Shown: piece by piece, positions 34,140 to 46,251 of the stretch
How positions within the stretch are numbered: the first letter of the stretch is position 1
How the letters are laid out: each line of letters begins with the position of its first letter
Source: Chiridota heheva
Taxonomy: Eukaryota > Echinodermata > Holothuroidea > Apodida > Chiridotidae
Assembly (NCBI GenBank): GCA_020152595.1
Contig: JAIGNY010003802.1
Location: forward strand, 352,001 to 416,000
Length of the DNA stretch: 64,000 bases
Reading direction: 5' to 3'
The notes under the pieces: generated by a model
The model's database searches: none
The model's input: the letters and a program-made list of their open reading frames with translations, nothing else
What the model was told of the DNA's origin: nothing
Made by a program: the position numbers and the translations under genes

Positions 34140-35930
34140 TTTTTTTTTTAACAGTATTTATTTAGCACTTAAATTTCAATAAGGTCAATTTCCATATTCA
34201 AATTTCTGTGTAAAAGGTATATTGCTTCACTCTCCCTACAATTCTTTTGATAAACTGTTACATTCCTCTTTAGTACTGCTTTCCTGTATGAATTTTATAT
34301 TAGTTGATAGAATGTGGCTGTGCCGTATCAGAATTCCCATATTTTTGAGATGCAAGCCAATTTCTGACCAATGACCACAATTTAACCACAAAGTAGATAT
34401 ACAACCAGAACCAAAAAGTTATGTGGTTCCGATGCTTTTTTTTTTCATATGCTGATTAATTTGCAAGTTTCGTATTGACTGTCATGTCATTGCATATCAT
34501 GAAATATTTGTTCCAGGATATTTATTCATAAGCCACAACCACCATGCATGATGAAGATCAATAAAATAGACATACCTATTGACACCACTAGCATGTGCAC
34601 AATAATTAACAACATTATCATAGCAAGTATGATGCAAAATAGACATACGTTTGCTCATGTATCATATTTGAATAATTTTACGTTAAGCCCCACCTACTAA
34701 TTAATATGCATGGTATCACCACCAAAACTTACAAGGCACATCCACAGACCCTGGGCTATCTGTGTACCACATATGACTTGAATCCAATTTATCGTTCTTT
34801 AGATATTGTGTTTACAAGCTCTTTTTCAGCAAAATCATATTAAGTCCCGCCCACTATATATATTAATGAAATTCAACGTTTTTATACCATGAACATGTAC
34901 ACACTGGTACACACTAACAACATAACTATGCCAAATATGAAACAAAACAGAAAACAGATATTCGGTTGTTACAATATGAGCGTTTCAAGATTTTTACATT
35001 AAGTTCTGCCTACTCATTAATATGCATGACATCACCACAAAAACAATATGGTACATCTACAGACCATGGGCTGTATGTATACCACATATGACATGAATCC
35101 ACTGTAAAAATATCGTGTTTACGAGCTGGCTGTCACATATGCCATTTATGACCGAGGACTTCGACAAAAACTTCTGAAAAGTTCTAATGAAGATCTTAGC
35201 TTAAATTACGTCAGAATGCTCCTCTGAAGTTTCTGATACATTTGCATGTAAATTATTCCAAGGACCCATATTGAAAGTCCTCGGTCGGGTTTCAAGTACT
35301 CAGCTTGTTTGTAAGTCCTCAGTTGATCAATGGTTTTACAGGTTCAGGTCCCCGGAAGCTTAGTAATACCAACACAGACAAACACACACACATTTAGAAA
35401 TTCAAGATGTTTGTGAGGACTTGACTAGACACGTGTGTCACCACCATCACACAGATTCATACATCATGTTGAACGAGGACCATTTTAAATTTATGTTAGA
35501 CCCCCTCTGATGTTTCTGATGCATTTGCATGCAAATACTTCTGGGGACCCGTATTTGAGTCCTCGGACAGAAATTCAGTCCTCGGTTGTTCTAGGTTAAA
35601 CAGGTTCAGGTCCTCGGAGATGTATGGCATACAAACACAATACATACACACCCACACACATACAGTACATACACACACGGCATCATGACCGCATAAGTTC
35701 CTGATGCTATCGCTTTGGAACCAAAAATGAGTGCAATAAGTGCACATCTCTTGCCAAGACACTACTGAACATGTTCATTTTTAATCTTATTGCACCCAAT
35801 TTTGTTCACTTTGCTTCAGTAATAATCTTGTGAGAAAATAAGGCTGATTAGAAAGATCAGTGAAAATGATACACCAATGGACAGAACAGTAAAGATTTTA
35901 TATCCTATTCACCAACTTCGTTGGCGAGGA
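34140..35930. repeat. Dispersed repeats with direct duplications
   Basis: 'accacatatgac(t/a)tgaatcca' with flanking sequence is duplicated at about 34770 and 35085, and 'tgatg/tgatacatttgcatg...aaat' with 'ccgaggac' motifs at about 35215-35370 and 35505-35640 (period about 290). It ends with the widespread 'ccaacttcgttggcgaggaa' motif (35910). Noncoding; family unknown to me. Confidence 0.5.
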
Positions 35931-35981
35931 ATAATATAACATTTTAAATATTGAAAAAAATGATTATATTTTTAGACTTAC

Positions 35982-36254
35982 TAGCTCTTAAATTCCAAGT
36001 ACTTAAAGCACTGTTCTTTGTATCCACTTGTGAATAGACTGTCATGTTGTAACTGTCACCAGGAATGGTAACATTACATTTGCCTGTATAAGATCCTACA
36101 TCACCGTAAGGAATTTTGTCTGGCATTGGTGTAGAACTATCATCCGGTTCACACTCAACAATGAAATTCTCAACTGTTCCTCCTGGGTCCTTCCAAGAAG
36201 CGCTAACACTGTCCACTTTTGACATTTCTGGTTGAAGGCTTACACTTGCAGGTA
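35982..36254 (-). CDS. FN3 domain exon, Cys-strand subtype
   Basis: This exon is 273 nt (91 codons), phase 1-1. The acceptor TTTCTAG is just above 36254 and the donor A|GTAAGT just below 35982. It starts L/V-P-A-S-V-S-L-Q, with core S-A-S-W-K-D-P-G-G, then F-I-V-E-C-E-P-D-D and, later, G-K-C-N-V-T-I-P-G-D-S-Y. It lacks the C-x4-C-x-W-D-S-Y hairpin. Its Cys pair lies on two separate strands, as in the exons at 41 and 43 kb. It is the last domain of this subtype before the switch at 27.6 kb. Confidence 0.9.
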
Positions 36255-36624
36255 CTAGAAACAGGATAAAGAAAAATAAAAACAACTTATAACCATTTGG
36301 TATCATGGAATCATTCTCAAACATCTTGGTTATGACCAAGAATGATATCATCACAGGTGTATGTGCACATTTTAGTTGAAAGTCAAGTCTGCTGGCAACC
36401 AGCTTACTATCATATGTTGTTATCAATGATATTTGAGACTATGAGTACCCTTGATTATCATTCCCATTTAGGAATAAAACAATTTGTAATGAAAATTTGG
36501 GCAAAATATCATAAATTTGCAATTATTTTACAATTTCTAAAAAAAATTCAAGACCTTTTAAATATGAAAGCAGCTTTCACCATATCAAATATATACAAGA
36601 AGCACAAGAATATCTCATGTCTAC

Positions 36625-36745
36625 CTACTGTGGTGTAGCAGTTATCATACATGTCTACAGACCACGAGGCCCTGGGTTCAAGCCTGGGTTGGGTAGACAC
36701 GCCAGTGCACCACAACTGGTTATCAAAGGCTGTGGACAATGTGTT
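36625..36745 (+). mobile_element. tRNA-derived SINE (same family as 15.1 kb)
   Basis: 'ctactgtggtgtagcagtta' (A box region), 'ccctgggttcaagcctggg' (B box) and 'gtgcaccacaactggttatc' match the minus-strand copy at 15113-15245. Confidence 0.75.
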
Positions 36746-36889
36746 CACTTGTCGTTCTTGAGCATCCCTTAAAGCTCTTAAAAAGAGCTTAATGTTTCTG
36801 ATGCAGCATGTCAACATCTCAGGCTATTAGTGCCACTTTAACAAACATGATAGCACAAACAAAATGAGAGAGAGTACTGTTTTATTATA

Positions 36890-36978
36890 ATCAAATAAGG
36901 ATAGCTTGGTTTAAGGTTTACTACATTAAATGAGAATAGCTTGTTTTAAGGATATTAAATGAGAATAGCTTGGTTTAA
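36890..36978. repeat. 29-bp repeat ('aaatgagaatagcttggttt'), left block
   Basis: Three copies before the MITE. Three to four more follow it at 37556-37680, so the MITE sits inside this minisatellite. Confidence 0.75.
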
Positions 36979-37551
36979 AGGATAAGTTTAGGGGTCAAGC
37001 ATGTCCATCTTATATAAAAGAGGACTTCGAAAGAAACAAAATGGTGAAAAAAGCATTCATATATTTTATTCCGTTAAGGAGATATTCGACTTTAAATGTC
37101 TTATCTGTGTAGAAATGACTGGTGTTGTAAGTCTACTATGGAAAGTTAGTGTCCTGATCCTCACATTCTTAGCAACTGTTAATGTATTTTAAAGAAAGTT
37201 TATTTAATTTTTTAAACTATTTAAATTAGTTTTCCTCAAACTTTCTTCAGGTGTTACATAATAGATACCCTTCCTAGATTCAGTTTTACTACTTTTCTGA
37301 CATATCCCATAGTTTTTAAGTCTCAAAATCGCAGGACAAAATATGATAGAATACATGACGACTTTGAGGAATCTGAGGCTATGACATCACAACTAGTCTG
37401 ATTTCAATCGTTTCTACACAAGTGGTACCAAACTTTAAAGTCCAATATCTCCTTAACGGAATAAGATTTTTGAATGGTTTCTTTACTATTTTGCTTCTTT
37501 AGAAGTCCTTGTTCATAAAAGAACAATTTGCTTGACCACTGAACTTATCCT
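36979..37551. mobile_element. Long-TIR MITE, copy 2, with TTAA on both sides
   Basis: TTAA at 36975-36978 and 37552-37555 flank termini 'aggataagtttaggggtcaa' and its inverse 'ttgaccactgaacttatcct'. The arms are inverted repeats of roughly 150 bp. The centre ('gacatatcccatagttttta') is the reverse complement of the centre of copy 1, so the two are in opposite orientation. No ORF with homology; non-autonomous. Confidence 0.8.
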
Positions 37552-37555
37552 TTAA

Positions 37556-37680
37556 GGATAAGAAATGAGAATAGCTTGGTTTAAGGATATTAAATGAGAA
37601 TAGCTTGGTTTAAGGATATTAAATGAAAATGGCTTGGTTTAAGGATATCAAATGAGAATAGCTTGGTTTATGGATAAGCT
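37556..37680. repeat. 29-bp repeat, right block
   Basis: Copies of 'ggatattaaatgagaatagc' with 'ttggttta' continue directly after the TTAA of the MITE. Confidence 0.75.
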
Positions 37681-37689
37681 TCCTTTAAC

Positions 37690-39320
37690 CCTGACTTTCA
37701 GAACATTTTTTCAAAATTAATTTTCACAACTTTCTTTTTGTTATCTATCACTACAAGTTTAGTTTATTTAAATGCTAAGACAATAAAACTTTTTTTTTTA
37801 AAGTCAATGAAGAAAATATCGACATAAATTTGCAAATTTTAGGCAAAATTAGGCCAATTTTTTTTAGCTACTATATTTGCAAAAAAGAAAAATGAAAATG
37901 GAGGATTTTTTTATATATTTATTTGTTTGTGAAATTTCCTTTCCATTGATACCAGTCTAAATTCTTTTCTTAAAGCAAAATATGCAAAAACAATGAAAAA
38001 CAAAATCACCACTATAATTCATGAAGCAATATCTTTCCTCAGGAAAAATGGTCGGTCAATCATCCACAGTTAACGCACATTATTACCGCGGGCATTATGA
38101 TACAAAGCTATTTTTATCACCAGTTGGAAAACAAATTTCTCCCACTAAGACTCCTAACACGGATGAGTGATTTAAATCACAAAAGTGCCTTGATTATTCA
38201 GCTCTGGCTTCTGTAATCCTATACACACAAATGACCTTGGGCTACTTGGCTGTGGTGTGCATGGGAATGGAAGATAAACAATCATCGTTTGGAGTGAATA
38301 CACAATACACTGAACAGGAAGTCGGGTTGGTAATTGTTATACCTGAGTTTTCAGGATTAACTCAGGTTTCAGGTGCAGGTAGGCTTAAAGAGAAACTTTT
38401 CGGCATGTACTCATGAAAGATAAAGCTGTGCACCTAGTTCGGTATTCGAACCCGGGCAATCTCATTCACTTACTGCTACACTACAAGGTACAAAGCATAT
38501 GTTCCAGTGTGTGGATTTGTTTTAATACTTAATTTACGTTGCTCTTTTCGTTTTTAATCCAAACTTGCACAACTTTTGACCAAAAAAAGGTATTGATGAT
38601 AAGGGCAGTCAAATTCAACCAGAATTGGATGCATTGATGTCTTTGACATTTCCTCACAGCTTTTCAGGTAAAAAGTAGGTCTGGAAGTATGGTACTGTAA
38701 GTAAGTGTTTGAAGAAAAAAGATTGAAATTTGACAATGTCACATTTTTTTGTGTTTATCCATTTTCAAGCGAGTTTACTAACAAAATTTCAATATCCTCC
38801 CCCTCTACATCGAAAATGTTAATTCATTGAAAGAACTATTCAAGCTCTTCCTAATGATACCAGGATAACTGCTGTGAGTAAATTTGATGAAGGCAAAAAA
38901 TTGTTTTTGAAAAGTGCATGTCCACGTGGATATGTCACGACTGCTTGAGGATTTAAATACATATCAAAGGATGCAGCACCTCTTTGATATTAATTCCGAG
39001 TATGATAACCAACTTTGTCAGTCAATTATTCAACTTTTTAAAACAATAAATCACCTGTATTTGAATCACTTTTGGTTAAAAGAAACTTCATTTTCATTGG
39101 CTAAAAGTAATCCATATGTGTAATGTTAAGATTTTTCAGAGTAAATTTATGTTGGTTACAACGTTATGCATAAACATGATCGAAGCAATGATTGGTTAAC
39201 TTGATATGCAGTCATGAAAGTGAAAATCAAAGAAGGTTTGTTTAAGGATCCTGGCAAAGTGGCAAGAAGTCAAAATGGAACTCCAAAGAGAATTCTCAAG
39301 CCTTATGACTTAATACAGTT
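37690..39320 (+). repeat. Unknown element, copy 1 (pairs with 39.63-40.87 kb)
   Basis: This stretch shares ordered blocks with 39.85-40.8 kb: 'tttaaatgctaagacaataa' / 'tataaatgctaagacaaaaa', a tRNA-like segment, 'gaattggatgca(t/a)tgat', and a coding-like block near 38830-38945. The coding-like block reads E-R-T-I-Q-A-L-P-N-D-T-R-I-T-A-V and is followed by L-K-S-A-C-P. I do not recognise the protein. Internal stops make it non-functional here. Confidence 0.55.
38425..38495 (-). mobile_element. tRNA-like segment inside unknown element
   Basis: The minus strand reads 'gtagtgtagcagtaagtgaa' (A box) and 'gcccgggttcgaatacc' (B box). A homologous segment lies at 40150-40225. Confidence 0.6.
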
Positions 39321-39624
39321 TTAGGTCTTCTTTGAACATAGCTTTTTTGATGGCCATACATCAGTGAGACAAAAAGTTTTAAACACACAATATTAGAGTA
39401 ATACAGGTCACTTTACAAATTCATATTTTGTGACTTTTCATCAAATTATTATACTATCAACAGATACTATCACATGGAAGGTCCGAGAGTACCTAAAGTT
39501 CTACCAGATACAATACTACAGAAGCTAGGACTTGCCCCAAAATAAAAGGTTAAATGTATGTGGGACGAAAACCCTCAGACTGTATGACAACAAACAATCA
39601 AAATTTCGCTGAGTTTAAGTACAA

Positions 39625-39900
39625 TTAACCCTTTGTGACCCACGCCATTGAAAACGTGTCTGCAACTTTTTTTACAGGTTACTTTACAAATTCATATTTT
39701 GTAACTTTTCATCAAATTAATATACTATCAACAGTTACTATGACGAGTTACAATACTACAGAAGCTAGGACTTGCCCGAAAATAAAAGGTTTACTGTATG
39801 TGGGAAGAAAACCCTCTGACACCACACAATCAAAATTTGGACAACTGTTAGTAGAATTAACCCTTTGTGATCCACGCCGTTGAAAAACCCGTCTGCAATT
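39625..39900. repeat. Paired 'ttaaccctttgtgacccacg' repeats
   Basis: 'aattaaccctttgtgaccca' at about 39625 recurs at about 39856 with one change, each followed by 'cgcc(a/g)ttgaaaa'. The sequences between ('acaaattcatattttgtaac', 'acttgcccgaaaataaaagg') also duplicate 39410-39550. TTAACCCTTT is reminiscent of piggyBac-type termini (weak inference). Confidence 0.5.
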
Positions 39901-40870
39901 TTTTGAAACTTTTTTTTTTTAAAGATTTTTACAACTTTCCTTTAATTTTCTATCGCTGCAAGTTTGGTTTATATAAATGCTAAGACAAAAAACTTTTCAA
40001 TACAAAAGTCAAAATAAAGAAAATATCGACACAAATATCCAACTTTTAGGCAAAATTAGTTCAAAATTGCTCCGTTTTTTTTTTTTTTTTTGAGCTTGCA
40101 TTATTTCTTGGGAATAATCACCGCTCTAATTACTTGTAAAAAAAAGCTGCGCATTGGGCTCGGTTTTCGAACCCAGGTTGCTCATGTAAAGTCCTGTGCG
40201 CATACCACTACACTACACTGTCTGTGAGTAACTTATCGGTTGTTTTAAAATTTATATTACGGTGTGGATAAAGAGGGGGTAGTTGCTCTTTTTTTATTTC
40301 AATTGAAAATGTGGGGAATTACAATTCCAATGATATTTTTTGGGGAAGAGCAGTTGTATTGTGAGCAGGAATTATAATTTTTGTTAAAAATTGGTCTCAA
40401 AAAGGCTACAATTTATTAAATTTTGCACAAAATTTGACAAAAAAAGATATTGATGGAAGAGGCAGTCAACATTCTATCGGAATTGGATGCAATGATATCT
40501 TTGACAGTTTCTCATGGGTTTTCATGCAAAAGCAAGTATGGCAAGAAAGTTTTTGAAGGAAAAAAATTGTTCATTGTTAAATTTTGTGTATTTTTTTAAT
40601 TTCCTATATTTTAACCATTTTTTCCCAAAAATCTTCAACCCCCATCAAAAAGTTAAATTTTCTGAAAGAACTATTCAAGCTCTTTCAAATAATACCAGGA
40701 TCTCTGCTGTGGGCCTATATGACGAAGCAAATGTTTTTGTTGAAAAGTGCATGTCCAAACCGGTCGTGCGTAGAATGATTGGGGATTTGAGAGTTAAGTG
40801 GTAAGTGGGGAAAGAGGGCCTGGAATAGTTAGGCAGCAGACGAAAGGAAGGAGGGAGAAGGGGGTTCAAA
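39901..40870 (+). repeat. Unknown element, copy 2, with better-kept coding block
   Basis: At about 40480-40590 it reads E-L-D-A-M-I-S-L-T-V-S-H-G-F, and at about 40645-40795 K-F-S-E-R-T-I-Q-A-L-S-N-N-T-R-I-S-A-V-G, then Y-D-E-A-N-V-F-V-E-K-C. The second block aligns residue for residue with copy 1 at 38.83 kb, with conservative changes such as T/S and L/V. That pattern suggests former protein coding. Function unknown. Confidence 0.5.
40150..40225 (-). mobile_element. tRNA-like segment inside unknown element, copy 2
   Basis: The minus strand reads 'gtagtgtagtggtatgcgca' and 'cctgggttcgaaaaccgagc', giving A and B boxes with tRNA-like spacing. Equivalent to 38425-38495. Confidence 0.6.
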
Positions 40871-41294
40871 TGTCACTATGTTGGTTTGTGCTGTGTAAAT
40901 AATTCACTATTTATTTGGGAGAGTTTTCATTTTGAAAGACTGTTATGGAGCATTCCCGGAAAAAGTTGTCCTTTACTTCTAAATTACAAGGTGATATTCA
41001 TTTATAAGCAATAAAAGACATACCAAACTATTATTCTGCACCAGGCCCATAGCCAGCATCCCTTGCAAAGGCTTGTGCCCTCCCCCAAGAGTATTTGGAG
41101 AGTCTACCATCATACTCCCCCAACCACATCCTATCAAAACATTTCAAAATTTATGCTTGCAGAATGTTTTCCAATGACACTTTCTATATATAACCTTAAG
41201 GTAGTTTTGACAAAGGAAACTTCTAAAAAATTATGCCAAACAGTTCAAGATTTGCAAAACAGTAAGGGCTGACTTTTATAAAGTGCATACTTAC

Positions 41295-41636
41295 GGGCAA
41301 TAATGGATATACTTGCAACATCACTTAATTTGGTTCCACTTTGTGATGTCACTTTGATGGTATAGGTTCCACCAGGAGACGTCAAATTGTTACAGGATGC
41401 TGTCAAGGGGTCGTAAGTAGAGTTGACAAAAGCAGGATATGGATCTCCATTTTCACATTCTACCAAATACCTATCTTCCAAACCGACAGGGTTTGACCAT
41501 GTAACTGTGATGCTATCAGTTGTAGATCCCCCCTCAAACAATGTCACATTCGCAGGATTTGTTCGGATGGTCAGAGATTCTGAAGAGCTATTTTTGAGCC
41601 CACTCACAGCCTTTACCTCAATCTGGTAATTACTAC
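41295..41636 (-). CDS. FN3 exon: end of a split domain plus one full domain
   Basis: This exon is 342 nt (114 codons), phase 1-1. The acceptor GTTACAG is just above 41636 and the donor C|GTAAG just below 41295. It begins mid-domain with G-S-N-Y-Q-I-E-V-K-A-V-S-G, completing the FN3 domain begun at the end of the exon at 43.5 kb. It then encodes a full domain: N-P-A-N-V-T-L, core I-T-V-T-W-S-N-P, Y-L-V-E-C-E-N-G-D, and A-S-C-N-N-L-T-S-P-G-G-T-Y-T-I. The conserved Cys pair (Y-x-V-x-C and S-C-x-x-L) marks the N-proximal subtype. Confidence 0.9.
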
Positions 41637-43455
41637 CTGTAACAATGATTAAATAACAAAATATTAGTCCTATTGAAAAAGCCAATGGCATATGAATGCA
41701 GTTTTACATTAATAACACATATTTAGATCAATAATCAAAAGGCACATTTTGATTATTATTGCTGGATGCACCTGACATAAGATTTCAGGTAAAATGTTTA
41801 ATGAAACAGTTTGAGTAAAAAGTTGGTACATAATGTAATAAGTGCCAAAAGGAAGTTCTTCATTTTTCCATGGCGCAAGTACATCAATAAGATTTGGTTT
41901 GGTTTAAATAGTGGATTGCCAAAATCAAGATTTCCACACGAAACCAATATGCGGCTTTAGAAATCTCTACAAAAACAATCAAAACGAAAATCCCCCACCC
42001 CCCCTCCCCCTCCCCATTTGGCTCTAGAGTAAGCCAACTATGCAGCATGCATATGTTCAATACCATGCCATTTTTTGGTGCTAATTTCCAAATCTTCTTG
42101 AATACCACTTAGGCCTGGAATGCCAAAATTTCCAAAGAATCAATTTTCAACCTTCAAGTTCTAATTGTCTTAAGTGTCACTAGTACTGTAACAGTTTTAC
42201 TGAGATGCTTGGTCTCTTTTAAAGGACTAACTAAGAATGGAAAATATCTTTACACACAAAAAGTCACAACAACTTTTGACCAGTGGTGTATCACCAGGTA
42301 CAAATAGTGTATTGAGGGAGGAGGTCAAAGCTTTTGGTGTCAAAGTTAAATAAAAGCAAATGACTTTAATAATTCCTACTCCCGGTGGCTAGGCCACCAT
42401 GGGGGAAATAGTATAGACAGAAGACCAAATATTATAGAGCAGGGGAAAATCACTGTGAGGTATGCATTCTTACTGCAGTGCATTGTACCTTACTGTAATT
42501 AAATATTGCACCAGAAAGAAAATCTTAACAAAAATACAGATTATGAGCAAAAAATAAATATTTAGTAGGAGCAACAGTCAAACACAACTTCATTCGTTTT
42601 CTTTTATTAGTTTCATCAGGTGTTTTAAACAAACCAAGATCTTCATTATCTAAGAGTGAACAAAAATCAATGCAAAATTTACAATCTATGCAATGGCTTA
42701 TTGCTTAATTACAAATTTCAAATACAGACAATGTAATCTCCAAAATATTAGGTTATCTCCTACCACGCTACCTCCTATAGGTAGTATGGAACTAATCATT
42801 TGCCCTATTGAAACCTATGATAAACAGTCAAGCGTGTGGTACACTTGTTGTACCAGAAATGTGACAGATTTTATGTATTTTCCAAAAAGTACAAATATTT
42901 CTCGGATGAGGGTAATTTCAATAGAGGGTCACCAGAGGTTATGTCCCTTTTTAGGCTGAAGTAAAAAGGTGTTGTGCACCCTCACCTAATGACTCAAATT
43001 TTGGTATTGACCCATGGTAATACATGTAGTTCCTTAGAAACTTTTTCTGAAGCAGATTTTGTCTAATTTGGACATGCATAGTCCAGACCTATGCATTCTC
43101 TAGTGTCCCTGAAATTTTCAACTTCTAAGCTTCATGTCCTATGAAATGGGACTTCTCAAAAATATTTCTCAACGCATTTTCTCCGGGAGATTCATTTTAG
43201 GCTGGAGGAGTAATACATTATTAGTTCTGTGCTAAAACTGTAATTTTTACATTAGACAACATTACTTAAGGATCCAGACTTCAGAAAAATGATTGTCATA
43301 CCCTCACAAGTTGAGTTTTAACTCTTAAAAAAAAAAAAATTCTAAAAATTACAACATACAAGGGAGCATGGACCCCATTTAAATCATGTTCATCTCTGAT
43401 GATATGGTTTACAAATAGAAGTGATTTTTAAAATGCAAAAGTTTAAATAGCTTAC
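41637..43455. other. Intron, no feature recognised
   Basis: No SINE, LINE or ORF with a recognisable domain. The C-rich tract at 41990-42020 and the A-tract at about 43328 are the only local oddities. Confidence 0.45.
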
Positions 43456-44428
43456 CTGGAGAAGATAATCCATCACAAGAAGCAGAAAAGGTTGGAGAAT
43501 CATCTGTCACAATTGATGGTGTTCTCTCCTGGGCAAGAAACAGTATAATCATCTTGCATCCCATCAGGCTGCGTCCAATTAGCTGCTATAGATGTCGTTG
43601 AAGATCCTAGCTCGGACAAAGAAACTGGATTGGGTAATGCTGTGATATTGATACTGACCTTTGCCCCATATTCAGTATTACTTAGAGTCTGTACAAATAT
43701 CAACTCGGTACTTCCTGGAGTCACAGACCCACAAGCATACCTGTAGGAGGAATTAGCACTTGTATCTTGTACCTGGTCAGGAGTTGCACTTTCATTAAAA
43801 CAACTGACATCATAAAAATCCACTTCACCATCAGGTTTTGTCCACACTGCTTCAATTGTGGTAGTATTTGCATAAGATTCAGTAATATCAGAGACAGCAT
43901 TTGGTTTAGCAGAAATAGTTATTACATCTGATTCGCTTGTTTGGCTGTTGCTTACACTAGTGACTGTTATACTGTTCATCATCCCAGCAGTTACTTCCTT
44001 GCAAGATACAGAGTAAGAGCTACTATTATTTTCTGTGATATTCTCCTGACTTACTGTCCCTTCACTGCACTGAATGGAGTAGTACTTTACGTCTCCATCT
44101 GGTTTGGTCCATTCTGCAGATATGGAACTAGTGGTGGACTCTCCTCTGCCTAGAGTAACTTTGTTTGGTAATGTACAAGCACTGATTGTTGCCTTAGAAC
44201 TGTAAACATCACTGCTAACCGAGGTTACATTGATGGTGTAGCAGCTTCCTGCAATGGGTAAATTCTCACAAGTTACAGAATGATTACCTTTTGAATCATC
44301 AACTATTTTCTCTTCTCCTTCAGGACAAGTAATATTATACGAATCAACAATGCCAGTTGGTGAACTCCAAGTTACAGTTATGGAATCATTAGTACTTGGG
44401 CCTGCTGTCAAATCTGGTGGTTCTGGGT
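43456..44428 (-). CDS. Large FN3 exon: three full domains plus part of a fourth, frame-broken
   Basis: This exon is 973 nt. The acceptor ATTACAG is just above 44428 and the donor G|GTAAG just below 43456. Four tandem FN3 domains start D-P-E-P-P-D-L, L-P-N-K-V-T-L, K-P-N-A-V-S-D-I and L-P-N-P-V-S-L, each with T-W or E-W/N-W core and the two-strand Cys pair (Y-N-I-T-C, Y-S-I-Q-C, Y-D-V-S-C, Y-T-V-S-C). After C-P-G-E in domain 4 the frame reaches a stop (about 43500). The remaining residues, S-I-V-T-D-D-S-P-T-F and A-S-C-D-G-L-S-S-P-G, continue in the next frame up to the donor. A phase 1-1 exon should be divisible by 3; 973 is 972+1, matching one inserted or two deleted bases. Rich in N-x-S/T sequons. 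Confidence 0.9.
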
Positions 44429-46014
44429 CTGTAATATAGACAAGAATGCATTATGTGCAAAACTAGATGATGAAATAATTGGAAATCTAGAGAATATCAA
44501 ATTAAATACTGTTTTATCTCAATGCTGTATCATGAAACAAATAATTCCAACATTGAAAAATGGATGTCAAGTGTAGGTAGGCTCTTACTAAATCTGCAAA
44601 AAGCTATGTGGTGGAAGAATGGGATTCCCCACCCCTCCACAAACAACACACACAAACACACACACAGTCGCCTGTATACACAAAAGATGTTTGAAATGTC
44701 AGAACATGACTTACTTTTCCTTTCATTCAGGCTTGTTTACTTTATTCTATCTTTTTTTCTTCTTCAGGATGTCTAATTAAATTCTTTATTTTTACTGTTT
44801 AGGAAAAAGACTACATGAAAAAAGAAAAAGATGTACAACACTTTCTTATTAGCTTTGTATCTTTCGCTAAAGTATTATATTTTTAACCTATGCACAGAGG
44901 TTGCGTTATAAGTTTTTGTCTGGCGTATTGGTTACAACAATCCCTTGATTTTCGGCGTATTATTGTAAATTAACTGTCGTACATATATGTACAGGTCACT
45001 GCGAAATGTACAGAGCACTGCACGCTATCGAAGTTTGCAAGTATTGTTAACAATTGTAAAAGTGAATGGAAATTGTGCTTAAAATACCGAAAACTTTAAA
45101 AAATCTGACTATTATTATCATAACAATTATTAAGAAAAAGTTCATACCCAATCCTTGTATAATGTTGATTGTTGAATCATGAAATTTGGGTTAACAATCC
45201 AAAATAAAACAGATAAATACTTGTTTATCATATCCGAATTTTCATGAGGTTTTAGTGAATTTGGACCAATTGTCAACGATAATATACTATTGAGATCTCA
45301 AATACGCCTACTTCTTTACAGTATAGTAACTTGACTTGCAGATTGTGATCATTTCACAGATACACAATCAACACAATACAGGAGGAAAAAAGAATCTTAG
45401 CTAATAATATCGTTGACAATTGACAGCCTGCATTCAAAACAACATCAAAACTTTCACATACACTGTACAGTGTATGTACATCATGTATAGGGCCCATGTA
45501 CTAGCCTACATGTGTTTATGTACAGTACTTGTATGGGCATGTTGAATCATTCGGCCGTTAGTCTCCTAGTTGTGTCTTTTTTCTTTTATTTATGAGTAAT
45601 TCAAAATCTTTTTTTTGTGTGGAATAAAACTTTCAATTGCATCAGAGAGGTAAGATGTTCATGATTTTCATTTAAGTTAATGAAAAACTCTGGCGTAAAA
45701 TTCCACATGCTATATCTAAATCTTACGACGCAGGTACAACCTGTGTCGTAAGAAATTTCAGCCAAAGCATAATATACAACCAATTTGTCGTTAACACGAA
45801 CTCTGCCTATGCATTAACCTTCATACAAACTCTCTCTATAGAAAGTTCTCTACTTGTCACTGGAAGAGACAAATGATTGCAACTAAAAATGATATTCTTG
45901 ACATGCAGACACTGTTATCCAATAATTCAGTTAACCACTTATGTGATAGGATTAATAACCAAAACTAAAAAGATTCGTTAAACTTTGTCATAATATTGAG
46001 CAGGAAGAACTTAC
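44429..46014. other. Intron, no feature recognised
   Basis: AT-rich, with a short CA tract (44645-44665) and a palindromic 'tacactgtacagtgta' (45458-45473). No gene or SINE. Confidence 0.5.
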
Positions 46015-46251
46015 ACATAGTAAAGCTATCAGATCCAACATACACTGTTGATCCAGTCACATTTGCTTCAACATAGGCTGTGTATAATTCACCAGGAGTC
46101 ATACTATCATTTTGGTATGGTGGTTTAACAACTTTATAGGTGGAATTCATATCACGATCTTCTAATGTGATGATATAGTAGTCTGGTGCATCTATCACCT
46201 CTGTCCAGTCAATTATAACAGTGGTTGTGTTAACCACTGCGGAGGTAACAT
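46015..46251 (-). CDS. Short FN3 exon, first FN3 module after the stalk
   Basis: This exon is 237 nt (79 codons), phase 1-1. The acceptor TTTTTAG is just above 46251 and the donor T|GTAAG just below 46015. It reads N/D-V-T-S-A-V-V-N-T-T-T-V-I-I-D-W, then D-Y-Y-I-I-T-L-E-D, M-T-P-G-E-L-Y-T-A-Y-V and D-S-F-T-M. This is an FN3-like fold with shortened loops and neither Cys pair. It joins in frame to the micro-exon at 48.7 kb (regenerating N-V-T, a sequon) and to the large exon (Y-P-E-P-P). Confidence 0.85.

Noticed and set aside
42693..42959. Plus-strand open frame of 88 codons
   Set aside because: No domain, no neighbouring splice signals supporting an exon, composition like noncoding DNA.
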